From NCBI RefSeq assembly GCF_041360795.1, contig NZ_JBFUPW010000001.1, forward strand, positions 248,001 through 312,000: 64,000 nt of DNA, read 5' to 3'. The position numbers and the translations under genes were made by a program. Shown here piece after piece: positions 40,944 to 49,916 of the stretch (its first letter is position 1; every line of letters begins with the position of its first letter). The notes beneath the pieces were generated by a model. The model made no database searches. It saw only the letters and a list, made by a program, of their open reading frames with translations, and was not told where the DNA came from. This DNA is from Arthrobacter_E sp041360795. Its GTDB lineage: Bacteria > Actinomycetota > Actinomycetes > Actinomycetales > Micrococcaceae.

Positions 40944-41315
40944 TCAAGCGGCCAGCGCGAAGCACGTCGCGCTGGCCGCGCTCTGCTCCACCGCGGGACG
41001 CTCGACCGTGAGGGCCTGCGCCACGTCAAGGGTGAGATCCACCAGGGTCACGTCCAGGGCGCGGGCCACGACGGCGATGATCTCGCTCGACGGCTCCTTA
41101 CGGCCACGCTCGATCTCGGACAGGTACTGCGTTGAGACGCCGGCCCGCGCGGCGACCGTTTCCAAGGTCTCGCCACGCTCGTTGCGTCGCCGGCGCAGTG
41201 ACCCGCCGAGAAGGTGCCGCCACAGCGGCTCCCGCCTCAGGGGGCTCACCGGCGCAATGCGAGCGACGACGGCGGGGGCTTCGGAATGCTGTCCGCGGAA
41301 GGGATTCTCGGCCAT
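40944..41315 (-). CDS. XRE family (ClgR-like) regulator of the clpP pair
   Basis: 123 aa. The helix-turn-helix runs from about residue 36 to 95 and contains TLETVAARAGVSTQYLSEIERGRKEPSSE, the form found in ClgR-like Clp regulators. Pro/Val-rich ends flank it. It converges on clpP2 (21 nt apart) and has a perfect palindrome 36 nt upstream, whose halves recur before clpP1. It likely controls both itself and the clpP operon. Sign (activator or repressor) cannot be told from sequence. Confidence 0.8.
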   Translation of the reverse strand: MAENPFRGQHSEAPAVVARIAPVSPLRREPLWRHLLGGSLRRRRNERGETLETVAARAGVSTQYLSEIERGRKEPSSEIIAVVARALDVTLVDLTLDVAQALTVERPAVEQSAASATCFALAA

Positions 41316-41350
41316 GCTTCATCGTAGGACGGCGGTTCGCCGGGCGGGCG

Positions 41351-41373
41351 GTTCTCTGCTGTCAGCAGAGAAC
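41351..41373. promoter_or_regulatory. Perfect palindrome upstream of the XRE gene
   Basis: GTTCTCTGCTG-T-CAGCAGAGAAC has 11-bp perfect arms with a single central T. It lies 36 nt before the XRE start and directly after the stop of a truncated gene remnant. Its halves match the sites at 39635-39671. Confidence 0.75.
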
Positions 41374-41374
41374 C

Positions 41375-41629
41375 TCACCGCGGTGAGAGTGCGGCCGCCT
41401 CAGACGGCGGCTCCGGGGAAACCGCCCTCTCCGGCACGACGACGATCTGGACGTCATCCTCGTAGACGACCCGGCCCGGATCGTCCGAGTGGAACAGCTC
41501 GCAGGCGACGTCGTAGCGGCGCAGGAGGTCGACGTAGAACCCGACCCGGTCCAGCAGGTGTTGGGCGGTGGGCTTGAACCAGGCCTGAGCCGCGGGACGC
41601 TGCGCAGGTGATTCGACGTCATGGCGCGT
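41375..41629 (-). pseudogene. 5'-truncated remnant of an unidentified gene
   Basis: An open frame of 84 codons on the minus strand, between TGA codons at 41632-41630 and 41377-41375, has no usable ATG or GTG near its beginning. Its translation has good protein character (AWFKPTAQHLLDRVGFYVD, LRRYDVACELFHSDDPGR, VVYEDDVQIVVVPE), unlike the low-complexity frame with a start codon in the same place. It looks like the C-terminal part of a gene whose 5' end was lost, or a gene with a rare start. The family is not recognised. Confidence 0.5.
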
Positions 41630-41735
41630 TCAGGTGGCGTTGGGAAGTCTGCTTTAAACTGACTCGCACCGGGCCCGAAAACGCCTCACCCTCTACCGAC
41701 TGTGTCCGCACCCCGCGCGGGCCGAAGGAATCGTT

Positions 41736-43178
41736 GTGCCACTCCGTCGACCGATCCGCCCCCTGATTTTAGCCCTGTGCACCCTCCTGGCAGTCGCCGG
41801 CTGCTCCGCAGATCCGGCACAGCCTGCGCCCTCATCGGCCGCCACCCAGGAACTCGCCGTGCAGGCAGTGAATACGAGCGTCGAAAGCTCTGACGCCGAG
41901 TCGGCGAGGAGTGCAGAGCTCCTGCGCCTGACGCCGGCCGACCTGCACGCGGAGTCTTCCTGGGACCTGCCTCGCTACCTGGTTCAATGGCCCGCAGTGC
42001 CCGGACATGACGGTCTGACACGGAAGATCCGGGAGCAAATGGATGCGTGGAAGAAGTCGTACGTGACCTCGATGCGCGGAGCCGAGCGTGCGAACCTGAG
42101 CGCCTACTGGTCAGCGACGCTGAACCACGAGGGGATCGTCGGAGTCCGCCTGACAGCGGAGACCACGGCAGCCGACAGTGCGACGGAGAGCGTCGCCCTC
42201 TACGGAGGCCCGGCGAACCCGTGGACTTCGAAGGACCTGCTGCGGAGCGAGGATCGTCCGGCGCTCGCCACGATGATGCGGGAGGCCGCTCAGAAGTTCA
42301 CCCGCGAAACCCCGGATCCCGGCATCCCGCCTGCGGATCCTTCGGACCAGGTCTTTCAGGACGTGAGTTTCACCGATGCCGGGCAAGTTCAGATCCGGGT
42401 CAGGCCGGGCGAACTGGCGTCGATGTCGCAGGGAGTCCTGCAATTCACGGTTCCCGAGAAGCACCTGTCGCCTCTCGGGGACAAGGTCCGGGCCGCGGTC
42501 CTGGCCCAGGGACGCGAGAACCGTTCGACGCCATCTGCGTCCGCCACACCGGCTCCCAGGGCGTCTAGCCGCACGAACTGCGCCGTGGCCAAGTGCATGG
42601 CCCTGACCTTTGACGACGGCCCCGGCCCGTACACGCCGCAGATCCTCGACACCCTCGAAGCGAAGAATGCCAAGGCCACGTTCTTTATGCTCGGCCCTGC
42701 GGCGCAGTCGCAGCCCGACATCGTGCGACGGATGGCTGCCCTCGGAATGGATCTCGGCGATCACAGCTGGTCGCATCCGCAATTCACCCTCCTCTCGCCG
42801 AATGAGGTCAAGCGGGAGGTCCGTTCTCAAGCGGACGTCATTCAGCGCCTCACCGGCCGGCGGCCGATGGCGGTTCGGCCACCGTACGGGGCTTTCGACC
42901 AGTCGACCCCTCATGAGGGCTTCCCCTTCATCCTCTGGGACGTCGACACGGAGGATTGGAAGAACCGTGACGCCGCCATAACGACCCGTCGAGCGATCGA
43001 AGGCGCCCATCGTGGCGCCATCGTCCTCATGCACGACATTCATCCCTCAACAGCCAAGGCCCTCCCCGGCATCATCGATCAGCTCAAGAGCCAGGGATAC
43101 ACCTTGGTCACCGTCTCAGATCTCATCCCCCAGCTGAGCCCCGGGAGCGCTTACTACTCGGGATCGACCGGGAAATAG
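41736..43178 (+). CDS. Polysaccharide deacetylase lipoprotein (NodB domain)
   Basis: 480 aa from a GTG start. Signal peptide with lipobox VAGC near residue 23. A region of about 250 residues of unknown type follows, then the NodB homology domain near 290-470: TFDDGP (metal Asp), HSWSHP (two metal His), RPPYG, WDVDTEDW and LMHDIH, all motifs intact. Such enzymes remove N-acetyl groups from peptidoglycan or chitin-like polymers on the cell surface. The N-terminal region could bind the wall. A terminator follows at 43218. Confidence 0.88.
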   Translation: MPLRRPIRPLILALCTLLAVAGCSADPAQPAPSSAATQELAVQAVNTSVESSDAESARSAELLRLTPADLHAESSWDLPRYLVQWPAVPGHDGLTRKIREQMDAWKKSYVTSMRGAERANLSAYWSATLNHEGIVGVRLTAETTAADSATESVALYGGPANPWTSKDLLRSEDRPALATMMREAAQKFTRETPDPGIPPADPSDQVFQDVSFTDAGQVQIRVRPGELASMSQGVLQFTVPEKHLSPLGDKVRAAVLAQGRENRSTPSASATPAPRASSRTNCAVAKCMALTFDDGPGPYTPQILDTLEAKNAKATFFMLGPAAQSQPDIVRRMAALGMDLGDHSWSHPQFTLLSPNEVKREVRSQADVIQRLTGRRPMAVRPPYGAFDQSTPHEGFPFILWDVDTEDWKNRDAAITTRRAIEGAHRGAIVLMHDIHPSTAKALPGIIDQLKSQGYTLVTVSDLIPQLSPGSAYYSGSTGK

Positions 43179-43217
43179 TACCTCCGCCCCCGGCACGGAC
43201 GCCCCTGCCCCAGGCAG

Positions 43218-43277
43218 CGAAACGCCGGCCGCGCGCCGCACCCCCGAAGGGGGATGCGGCGCTCACCCGGCGTTTCG
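43218..43277. terminator. Bidirectional terminator between deacetylase and phospholipase genes
   Basis: CGAAACGCCGG (43218-43228) pairs with CCGGCGTTTCG (43267-43277). Inside, GCCGCACCCCC pairs with GGGGGATGCGGC around GAA. It sits between convergent genes. Confidence 0.8.
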
Positions 43278-43289
43278 TGAGGGGGAGGA

Positions 43290-45431
43290 CTAGCCGGAGA
43301 TGCCGGGCCGCCCGTTCTCCTCACAGCCGGTCAGACGACGGCGGAACGTCGGGTCCTGCTCGGCCGTGATCTCGACGTCGTACCAGCCGTTCTTCGTCTC
43401 CCAGCCGAGCGGCTTGCGCGCCCCCGGCTTCAGGCGCACCGTGGCGCTCCGGTCCCGGTACTGCAGCGAGGTCAGGCGCAGGGTCACCGCGGCCGTCCCG
43501 TTGTTCCGCAGCTCCAGGTGCAGCGAGTCGCCCGTGCGGCGATCCACGGAGACGTCGACGCCGGCCGCGGCGCCCGCCGTCGTGCCCTTCAGCTCGTACT
43601 GGAAACGGTTCGGGCCGGTGACGATCAGGTCGACCCGGCCGTTCGGCGCGGGGAGGCGGATGGTCTCCGCGGACTTCACATCCACGTGCCGCGGCTCGGT
43701 GACCTCGCCCGCGTAGCCGTACACGGTGAAGTGCGTGGAGCGGGTGCCGGTGTTGCGCAGCGACAGCTCGACGCCGTCGTCGTGCAGCGAGGCGGCGACG
43801 CGCGGCCGGTAGGGGAGCGGCCGCGCCGGCCGGGTGCCGCGTTCCTGAATCGGGGCCACCTGCGCGACCGGGGGAACCGGGTGCCAGCGGCCCACGGCGG
43901 CGGGCACGGGCGCCGGGTGATCCAGCTGCGGCGGGGTGCCGCCCGCCGTGAATTCGAAGACGCCGGTGAGGTCGCCGCAGACCTCGCGCCGCCAGGCCGA
44001 GATGTTCGGTTCCTGCACCCCGGTCCACTGTTCGAGGAAGCGCAGCACGGAGGTGTGGTCGAAGACCTCGGAACTGACGTGCCCGCCGATGGTCCAGGGG
44101 GAGACCACGGTCATGGGCACGCGCGGGCCCAGGCCGATGGGGCGCGCCGTGGTCCAGTCGGTGGACTCGCCCGAGGCCGGGCGGGGCTGGACGGGCGGCG
44201 GGACGTGGTCGAAGTAGCCGTCGTTCTCGTCGAAGTTCAGGAAGATCGCGGTGCTGTCCCAGGTCTCCGGGTCGCTGGCGACGATGTCCAGCATCCGGTA
44301 GACGAAGTTCGCGCTGCCCACGGGCGTTGAGGAGCTGGGGTGCTCCGAGTCGGCGGCGGAGGGGACCAGCCAGCTGACCTTCGGGAGCGTGCGGCCGGTG
44401 ATGTCCGCTGAGAAGCGTTCCAGCAGCGTGTCCGGGCGGCCGCGGTGCATGGCCTTGTCGAACAGGGCCTGGTCGGCCTTGCCCAGGCGGGCGCGCCCGG
44501 CGTCGAGCTGTGCCAGCAGACGGTCCTGGTCGGCGGGGGTCTTGCCGTGCAGGGAGTCGTAGAACTCCTCGGTGGTGCGGAAGTTCCCGTCCACGGCCGC
44601 GAGCACGGTGCGCCCGATCTTCTTGAAGGTCTGGAAGTACTCGACGGCGTTGTCCGTGAAGTTGTCCCAGTCCTGGTAGATCCGCCAGGAGACCCCGGCC
44701 TTCTCGAGGCGCTCCGGGTAGGTGGTCCAGTCGTAGCCGCCGTGGGCGTAGTCGTACGCCGCGTTGGTGACGGCGCGCTGCGTGGAGCCGGGTTCGAAGC
44801 CCGTGGTGCCGCTCCAGAGGTAGGTGCGGTTGGGGTTGGTGGAGCCGTTCACGGAGCAGTGGTACGCGTCGCAGATCGTGAAGGTGTCCGCGAGCTCGTA
44901 CTGCAGCGGGATGTCCGCGCGCTCGTAGAACGTCATGGTGGACGGGCCCTTCGCGGGGATCCACTGGTCGCACCAGCCGTTGTTCCACGCCTTGGTGGTG
45001 CCGGCGAACGAGTGGTCCAGAGCGCCGAGGTACTGGATGTCCGAATCCGGCCGGCCGGCGAGCTCCGCGGCCTTGCGGAGCGAGAACGGCAGGACCGTCT
45101 CGCCCGTGGGGCGGGCTTGTTCATACATGCTCTTGCCGTTGGGCAGGCGGGTGGTCGACCGGTCGCCGTAGCCGCGCACACCGCGCAGCGAGCCGAAGTA
45201 GTGGTCGAAGGAGCGGTTCTCCTGCATCAGGATCACCACGTGTTTGATGGACTGGAGGCCGCCCGGTCGGACGGGACGGGCCATGGCGGCCTGCACCGAC
45301 GGCGGGAGCAGGGAGCCCGCCGCGGCCAGCGCGGTGGCCGCAGCGGTGGCGCCGAGGAAGCCGCGGCGGGAGAGGCCCGTGGACTCGGGGTTCGGGTTGC
45401 CGTCCGGGGAAGCGGGAGGTAGCGACGTCAT
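43290..45431 (-). CDS. Tat-exported phosphocholine-type phospholipase C
   Basis: 713 aa. A twin-arginine signal (GLSRRGFLGATAAATAL) starts near residue 20. The catalytic domain (about 60-480) shows ENRSFDHYFGSLRG and later FDENDGYFDHVPPP, the motifs of the acid-phosphatase-like PLC family. Two beta domains in the last 200 residues match the C-terminal repeats of such enzymes. It cleaves phospholipids, giving diacylglycerol and a phosphoryl head group outside the cell, probably for phosphate scavenging. Both ends have palindromic elements. The gene appears single. Confidence 0.9.
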   Translation of the reverse strand: MTSLPPASPDGNPNPESTGLSRRGFLGATAAATALAAAGSLLPPSVQAAMARPVRPGGLQSIKHVVILMQENRSFDHYFGSLRGVRGYGDRSTTRLPNGKSMYEQARPTGETVLPFSLRKAAELAGRPDSDIQYLGALDHSFAGTTKAWNNGWCDQWIPAKGPSTMTFYERADIPLQYELADTFTICDAYHCSVNGSTNPNRTYLWSGTTGFEPGSTQRAVTNAAYDYAHGGYDWTTYPERLEKAGVSWRIYQDWDNFTDNAVEYFQTFKKIGRTVLAAVDGNFRTTEEFYDSLHGKTPADQDRLLAQLDAGRARLGKADQALFDKAMHRGRPDTLLERFSADITGRTLPKVSWLVPSAADSEHPSSSTPVGSANFVYRMLDIVASDPETWDSTAIFLNFDENDGYFDHVPPPVQPRPASGESTDWTTARPIGLGPRVPMTVVSPWTIGGHVSSEVFDHTSVLRFLEQWTGVQEPNISAWRREVCGDLTGVFEFTAGGTPPQLDHPAPVPAAVGRWHPVPPVAQVAPIQERGTRPARPLPYRPRVAASLHDDGVELSLRNTGTRSTHFTVYGYAGEVTEPRHVDVKSAETIRLPAPNGRVDLIVTGPNRFQYELKGTTAGAAAGVDVSVDRRTGDSLHLELRNNGTAAVTLRLTSLQYRDRSATVRLKPGARKPLGWETKNGWYDVEITAEQDPTFRRRLTGCEENGRPGISG

Positions 45432-45556
45432 GCGAATGCCTTCCGTGAGGGGTTGGGACCTCCCACGCTAGAAGGCCCCGGTGAACCCACGGTGACTTGT
45501 CTGTACATCTTCCGGCAACCACCCGAACAGAAGTGCGCGGTGGCCCTTCCTGCACA

Positions 45557-45613
45557 CGAGAGAACAGTTCGTGCCCTCCCGCCCTGGGTTTGAGGGCGAG
45601 AACTGTTCTCTCG
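45557..45613. terminator. Long palindrome C downstream of the small lipoprotein gene
   Basis: A 22-bp stem (45557-45578 with 45592-45613, two mismatches) with a 13-nt loop. The outer part CGAGAGAACAGTT resembles the CGCGAG..CAGTT arms of palindromes A and B. It lies between two minus-strand genes. Confidence 0.6.
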
Positions 45614-45645
45614 CGGATCTGGGTCGGGCGGTTAGCGGGGCGGGG

Positions 45646-46086
45646 TCACTGAACGACGGTGATGGCTCCGACCGCCCAGTAGGCCTGGCCGGAACATCCG
45701 TGAGTGTCCCAGTGGCCGTCCGGGGAGGTTCCTCCGCCACCGAGAGACACCCGGGTTCCCGACGACGCGACCTCCCGGCCGCTGGCGTCCTTCACGATGA
45801 AGGAACCATTCTTCCGCTGCACGGAATACCCGGCAGGCCAGGCGAGCACAGTGTCCTGGTTCCCGTCTCTGCTAACGACGCACCCGTCATCGTTGAGCTC
45901 GAGCGTGGTGGTGAGACTGGCCTCCATGCCGCTGAGCTGTTCCACGCCGGTGGTGGCCAGCCGGAGACTCTGCAGTGGGGCGCCGCCGACCGCTTCTGGA
46001 CCGGGAGGCGCGCAGGCCGAAGTGGTCAGCGCCAGAGCAGCGATGGCTGCGCCGGTGAACAGCGGAAGCGCTCGTGATGTCCCCAT
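45646..46086 (-). CDS. Small secreted lipoprotein of unknown function
   Basis: 146 aa. Signal peptide with lipobox TSAC (Cys25) and a beta-rich mature part: LQSLRLATTG, ASLTTTLELNDDGCVVSRDG, FIVKDASGREVASSGTRVSLGGG, and a C-terminal GCSGQAYWAVG. Two further cysteines could form a disulfide. No family is recognised. It stands alone between palindrome C and the P-type ATPase gene. Confidence 0.65.
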   Translation of the reverse strand: MGTSRALPLFTGAAIAALALTTSACAPPGPEAVGGAPLQSLRLATTGVEQLSGMEASLTTTLELNDDGCVVSRDGNQDTVLAWPAGYSVQRKNGSFIVKDASGREVASSGTRVSLGGGGTSPDGHWDTHGCSGQAYWAVGAITVVQ

Positions 46087-46150
46087 GGGTTCAGAGTAGG
46101 CCTTACCGGTCGCCCGGACCAGGTTTTCGGCCGAATCGTGATGCGAGGGG

Positions 46151-48604
46151 TCAGGCTGCCGCGCGGGTCTTCCGATTGCCGAACCACCAGGCGATCTCCA
46201 CCAGCACGATGCCCACGGCCGCGACGCCGAACGCCGTCCAGAGCTGCGCCGGCCCGCCGATCTCGAGCTGCAGCACCGAGCGGGCCCCGGGGATCGCGAA
46301 CATGGCCACGGTCCCGCCGATCATCGCCACCAGCAGCAGCCCCTTCCACCAGGTGTACGGCCGCGCCACGATCGCGAGCACCCACAGGGCGATCGTCATG
46401 AGGGTCAGCAGGGCCGCGGTCGAACTCTGCGCCTGCGGCACGGCGTCGCCGCGCACCATCAGATAGGACACGAACGCCGCGATGCCGACGACGACGCCGG
46501 CCGGCAGCGCGCGCCGCAGGACCCGGGAGGCGAAGCCCGGCTGAGCCCGGTCATGGTTGGGCGCGAGGGACAGGACGAAGGCGGGCAGACCGATGGTGAA
46601 CCACCCCACGATGGTCACGTGCCGGGGCAGGAACGGGTACGGCACCTGGTCCAGACCGATGAGCCCGGGCAGCCCCACGAGGATCGCCAGCAGCACGGAG
46701 TAGACCGTCTTGGTCAGGAACAGCGTGGCGACGCGCTCGATGTTGCCGATGACCCGGCGCCCCTCGGCCACGACGTGAGGGAGGGTGGCGAAGGAGTTGT
46801 CGAGCAGCACGATCTGGGCCACGGCACGGGTGGCGGGGCTGCCGGCGCCCATGGCCACCCCGATGTCCGCGTCCTTGAGGGCCAGGACGTCGTTGACGCC
46901 GTCGCCCGTCATCGCCACGGTGTGGCCCTTGGACTGCAGAGCCTTGACCATGGCCCGCTTCTGATCCGGGGTCACCCGGCCGAAGACCGTCCCGCGGTCC
47001 ACCTCGTCCGCCAGTGTGGCCGGGTCGGCGTCCAGAGTGCGGGCGTCCACGGTGCGCTCCGCCCCGGCCAGGTGCAGGGACCGGGCCACGGCCCCGACCG
47101 AATCGGCGTTGTCCCCGGAGATCACCTTGACCTTGACGTTCTGCTCCGCGAAGTACTCCAGAGTGGCAGGAGCCTCAGCCCGGACCTTCTGTTCCAGGAT
47201 CACGAGGGCCGCGGGGGCCTGGATCGTGGCGGAGTCGAGTTCGCGGGCACGGGCCAGGAGCAGCACGCGCAGGCCGGTGGAGCCGAAGCGGTCGGTTTCG
47301 CGGCGCCACGGTTCCAGCCCGGTGACGCCCGCGGCCTCGGCTGCGTCCAGGAGGACGTCCGGCGCTCCGAGGAGCCAGCTGCCGGAGGCGTCCGCGGCGG
47401 CATCGCCCCGGAAGGCCGCGCCGCTGTACTTGCGGCTGGAGGCGAAGGGCAGGGTCTCGGAGACCTCCCAGTCCGGCGCGGTGGGGTAGGCCTCGCGGAT
47501 GGCTTCCATGGAGGCGTTGGGCCGCGGGTCGCTCGCCGCCAGTGCCGCCAGGGCTGAGGCGGCCAGCTGGCGCGCGGCTCCGTCGGCGCCGGGGGTGGCG
47601 TCGGCGTCGTCGTCCGCGGAGAAGTCGCCGGGAGTCTCGACCGAGCCCAGCCGCATGGCGTTCTCCGTCAGGGTCCCCGTCTTGTCCGCGCAGACGACGT
47701 CCACGCGCGCCAGGCCCTCGATGGCCGGCAGCTCGTTGACGAGGCACTGGCGGCGGCCGAGGCGGATGACGCCGACCGCGAAGGCGATCGTGGTCATGAG
47801 GACCAGGCCTTCCGGGACCATCGGCACCAGGGCGGCGACCATGCCGCGCAGGGCGTCGGACAGGGCCTGATGTCCGGAGAGCTGGTTGTAGATGGAGAGC
47901 GCCCCGGCAGGGATCAGCAGCCAGGTGATGACCTTGAGGATCTTGTTGATGCCGTTGCGCAGTTCCGAGTTGACCAGGGTGAACTTGCTGGCCTCCGCGG
48001 AGAGCTTCGCGGCGTAGGCCTCCGAGCCGACCTTCGTGGCCCGGTACAGGCCGGTGCCGGAGGAGACGAAGCTGCCGGAGAGGACCTCGTCCCCCGGGGC
48101 CTTGGCGAGGGCGTCCGATTCGCCCGTGAGCAGGGATTCGTCCACCTCGAGGCCGGTCGCTTCGAGGATCTCGCCGTCCACCATGATCTGGTCTCCGGGG
48201 CCGAGTTCGATGAGGTCGTCCCGGACCACGTCCTCGGGCGCGATGTCCTGGCTGGCGCCGTCCCGGCGGACCCGGGGCTTGGCCTGCCCGACGATGGCCA
48301 GCCGGTCCAGGGTCCGCTTCGCCCGGATCTCCTGGATGATGCCGACCACGCTGTTCGCGATGATCAGCAGGCCGAACGCCGCGTCGATGAAGTACCCGGT
48401 GGACACCACGATCGCGGCCAGGACCGCGAACATCGCGTTGATGCGCGTGAAGACGTTGGCCCGGACGATCTGCCAGGTGCTGCGCCCGGTGGAGTCCTCG
48501 GTCCGGTTGACGGCGCCCGCCGCCACGCGTTCGGCCACTTGATCCGGGGTCAGGCCTGTCAGGGGCGCGCCGGGACGGTCATCGAGGGTCTGCACGGTGC
48601 TCAC
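46151..48604 (-). CDS. ctpE: HAD-type P-type ATPase, CtpE-like (probable Ca2+ transporter)
   Basis: 817 aa. The phosphorylation motif DKTGTLT contains Asp307, the TGES motif is at 160-163, and PEGL (264-267) replaces the usual P-type membrane motif, as in CtpE of mycobacteria. GDGVNDVLALKDADIGVAMG is the hinge region. CtpE has been shown to take up calcium in Mycobacterium; that substrate is the best guess here. Nothing nearby gives further evidence. The ATG is at 48604. Confidence 0.85.
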   Translation of the reverse strand: MSTVQTLDDRPGAPLTGLTPDQVAERVAAGAVNRTEDSTGRSTWQIVRANVFTRINAMFAVLAAIVVSTGYFIDAAFGLLIIANSVVGIIQEIRAKRTLDRLAIVGQAKPRVRRDGASQDIAPEDVVRDDLIELGPGDQIMVDGEILEATGLEVDESLLTGESDALAKAPGDEVLSGSFVSSGTGLYRATKVGSEAYAAKLSAEASKFTLVNSELRNGINKILKVITWLLIPAGALSIYNQLSGHQALSDALRGMVAALVPMVPEGLVLMTTIAFAVGVIRLGRRQCLVNELPAIEGLARVDVVCADKTGTLTENAMRLGSVETPGDFSADDDADATPGADGAARQLAASALAALAASDPRPNASMEAIREAYPTAPDWEVSETLPFASSRKYSGAAFRGDAAADASGSWLLGAPDVLLDAAEAAGVTGLEPWRRETDRFGSTGLRVLLLARARELDSATIQAPAALVILEQKVRAEAPATLEYFAEQNVKVKVISGDNADSVGAVARSLHLAGAERTVDARTLDADPATLADEVDRGTVFGRVTPDQKRAMVKALQSKGHTVAMTGDGVNDVLALKDADIGVAMGAGSPATRAVAQIVLLDNSFATLPHVVAEGRRVIGNIERVATLFLTKTVYSVLLAILVGLPGLIGLDQVPYPFLPRHVTIVGWFTIGLPAFVLSLAPNHDRAQPGFASRVLRRALPAGVVVGIAAFVSYLMVRGDAVPQAQSSTAALLTLMTIALWVLAIVARPYTWWKGLLLVAMIGGTVAMFAIPGARSVLQLEIGGPAQLWTAFGVAAVGIVLVEIAWWFGNRKTRAAA

Positions 48605-48695
48605 GAAGCCCAGCTTAATCGCGGCGCCTGGGCCGCGCCTCGGAGCACGGGTGGAGAAACGGGTGCGCCTTCGGGATGACCCTGCCCTGCTCCCG

Positions 48696-48754
48696 TTGTG
48701 TGCTCAGTTGTTGCGGGTTCCGGCGGCCAGGACCCGCAACAACTGAGCACACAA
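48696..48754. terminator. Long palindrome D
   Basis: A perfect 23-bp stem (48696-48718 with 48732-48754) with a 13-nt loop. It shares TGTGCTCAGTTGTTGCGGGT with palindrome E at 61314. It terminates the 2-hydroxyacid dehydrogenase gene and precedes the P-type ATPase start. Confidence 0.75.
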
Positions 48755-48782
48755 GGCAAAGAGGCCGGACGACGACGACGGC

Positions 48783-49820
48783 TCAGGCCATGCGGTCCAG
48801 CTCGGCGAGCGTCACCTCGTGGAGGAGGGGCTCACCGCGGGCGGCGCGGGCGGCCTCCGCGACGGCGCTCCCCGCGAGCCGTTCCAGCTCGGTGCCCAGG
48901 GAGCCGGCGATGTGCGGTGTGAGGACGACGTTCGGCAGGGTGTAGAGCGGCGAGTCCTCCGGGAGCACCCAGGGTGTGGTGACGTCCAGGACCGCATCGA
49001 TGTCGCCCCGGGCCAGTCGATCGATCAGCGCCTCCTGGTCCACGAGCTCACCCCGCGCGGTGTTGATGAAGGTGGCCCCGGGCCTGAGAGTTCCCAGCAG
49101 CTCCCGGTTGATCATCCCGGCCGTGCTGGGCAAGGACGGCGCGTGGAGCGAGACGACGTCGCTCGTGGCGACGAGTTCGTCCAGCGGGAGCAGCGTCGCC
49201 CCGAGTGACTGCGCATCCGCGGCACTCAGGTAGGGATCCGCGACGCAGAGTTCCAACGAGTACGGCTTCAGGAGACGCAGCACATGCCGCCCGATCCGGG
49301 ACGCCCCGATGACCCCCACCCTCCGCCGGTGATTGCCCATGTCCGGGAACAGGGTGAGGGGATCCAGCCCCGAGCGCTCGCGGCGCAGCAGGCCGCTGAG
49401 CCAGAAGACCTTCTTATTGGCCAGCAGGACCATGGCCACGGTGTACTCCGCAACGGGGATGGCGTTCTCGTCCGCGGCGGATGTCACCCGGATCCCGCGT
49501 TCCCAGCACTCCCGGGAGAGGTGGGGCTTCACCGTGCCTGCCGCGTGGTGGATCGAACGGAGGTGCGGGGCCCGGTCCAGGACGGCGGCGTCGATCCACG
49601 CGGTGCCCCAGCAGGTGAACAGGGCGTCGGCCTGACCCAGGACCTCGAGTGCCTCGGGAGAACCGTACTCGGTCAGGGGCGTCTCCGTGACCAGGGAGAG
49701 TTCCGGCGGGAGGTTCCGCAGCACCTGTTCCGGGAAGAACTGTCCGGCGGTCGCCGCGGGCATGGCCAGGGCGACGCGGTACGGGGAGGATCCGGGGCGA
49801 GGGCTGCTGGACGTGTTCAT
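48783..49820 (-). CDS. D-2-hydroxyacid dehydrogenase family protein
   Basis: 345 aa. The NAD-binding region has RVGVIGASRIGRHVLRLL (the G-x-G-x-x-G pattern is degenerate), then the catalytic Arg in NTARGELVD and the His in LTPHIAGS. Such enzymes oxidise or reduce 2-hydroxy acids in the cytoplasm. The promoter region holds GTTCAG/AGATGAAC repeats like those by the DeoR/LacI regulator, so it may belong to the same sugar- or polymer-breakdown regulon; inference. Confidence 0.85.
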   Translation of the reverse strand: MNTSSSPRPGSSPYRVALAMPAATAGQFFPEQVLRNLPPELSLVTETPLTEYGSPEALEVLGQADALFTCWGTAWIDAAVLDRAPHLRSIHHAAGTVKPHLSRECWERGIRVTSAADENAIPVAEYTVAMVLLANKKVFWLSGLLRRERSGLDPLTLFPDMGNHRRRVGVIGASRIGRHVLRLLKPYSLELCVADPYLSAADAQSLGATLLPLDELVATSDVVSLHAPSLPSTAGMINRELLGTLRPGATFINTARGELVDQEALIDRLARGDIDAVLDVTTPWVLPEDSPLYTLPNVVLTPHIAGSLGTELERLAGSAVAEAARAARGEPLLHEVTLAELDRMA

Positions 49821-49830
49821 CGCTCTCTAC

Positions 49831-49867
49831 TGAACGCTCCGACGTTCAGATGCACAACCAGATGAAC
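49831..49867. promoter_or_regulatory. Repeat elements upstream of the dehydrogenase
   Basis: TGAACG-N6-CGTTCA (49831-49848) and GTTCAG-N10-AGATGAAC (49844-49867) overlap. The second resembles the site GTTCAG-N8-AGATGAAC at 52180-52201 before the DeoR/LacI regulator. Confidence 0.45.
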
Positions 49868-49916
49868 AGATGCGGACGAACGTGCCGGGTCCGGCGCGGC
49901 GCCCATCCGGGAGGCG

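Noticed and set aside
41362..41622. 86-aa minus-strand frame with an ATG start
   Set aside because: Its translation is Ser/Arg/Thr low complexity. A different frame in the same place reads as a plausible protein fragment without a start, listed as a remnant.
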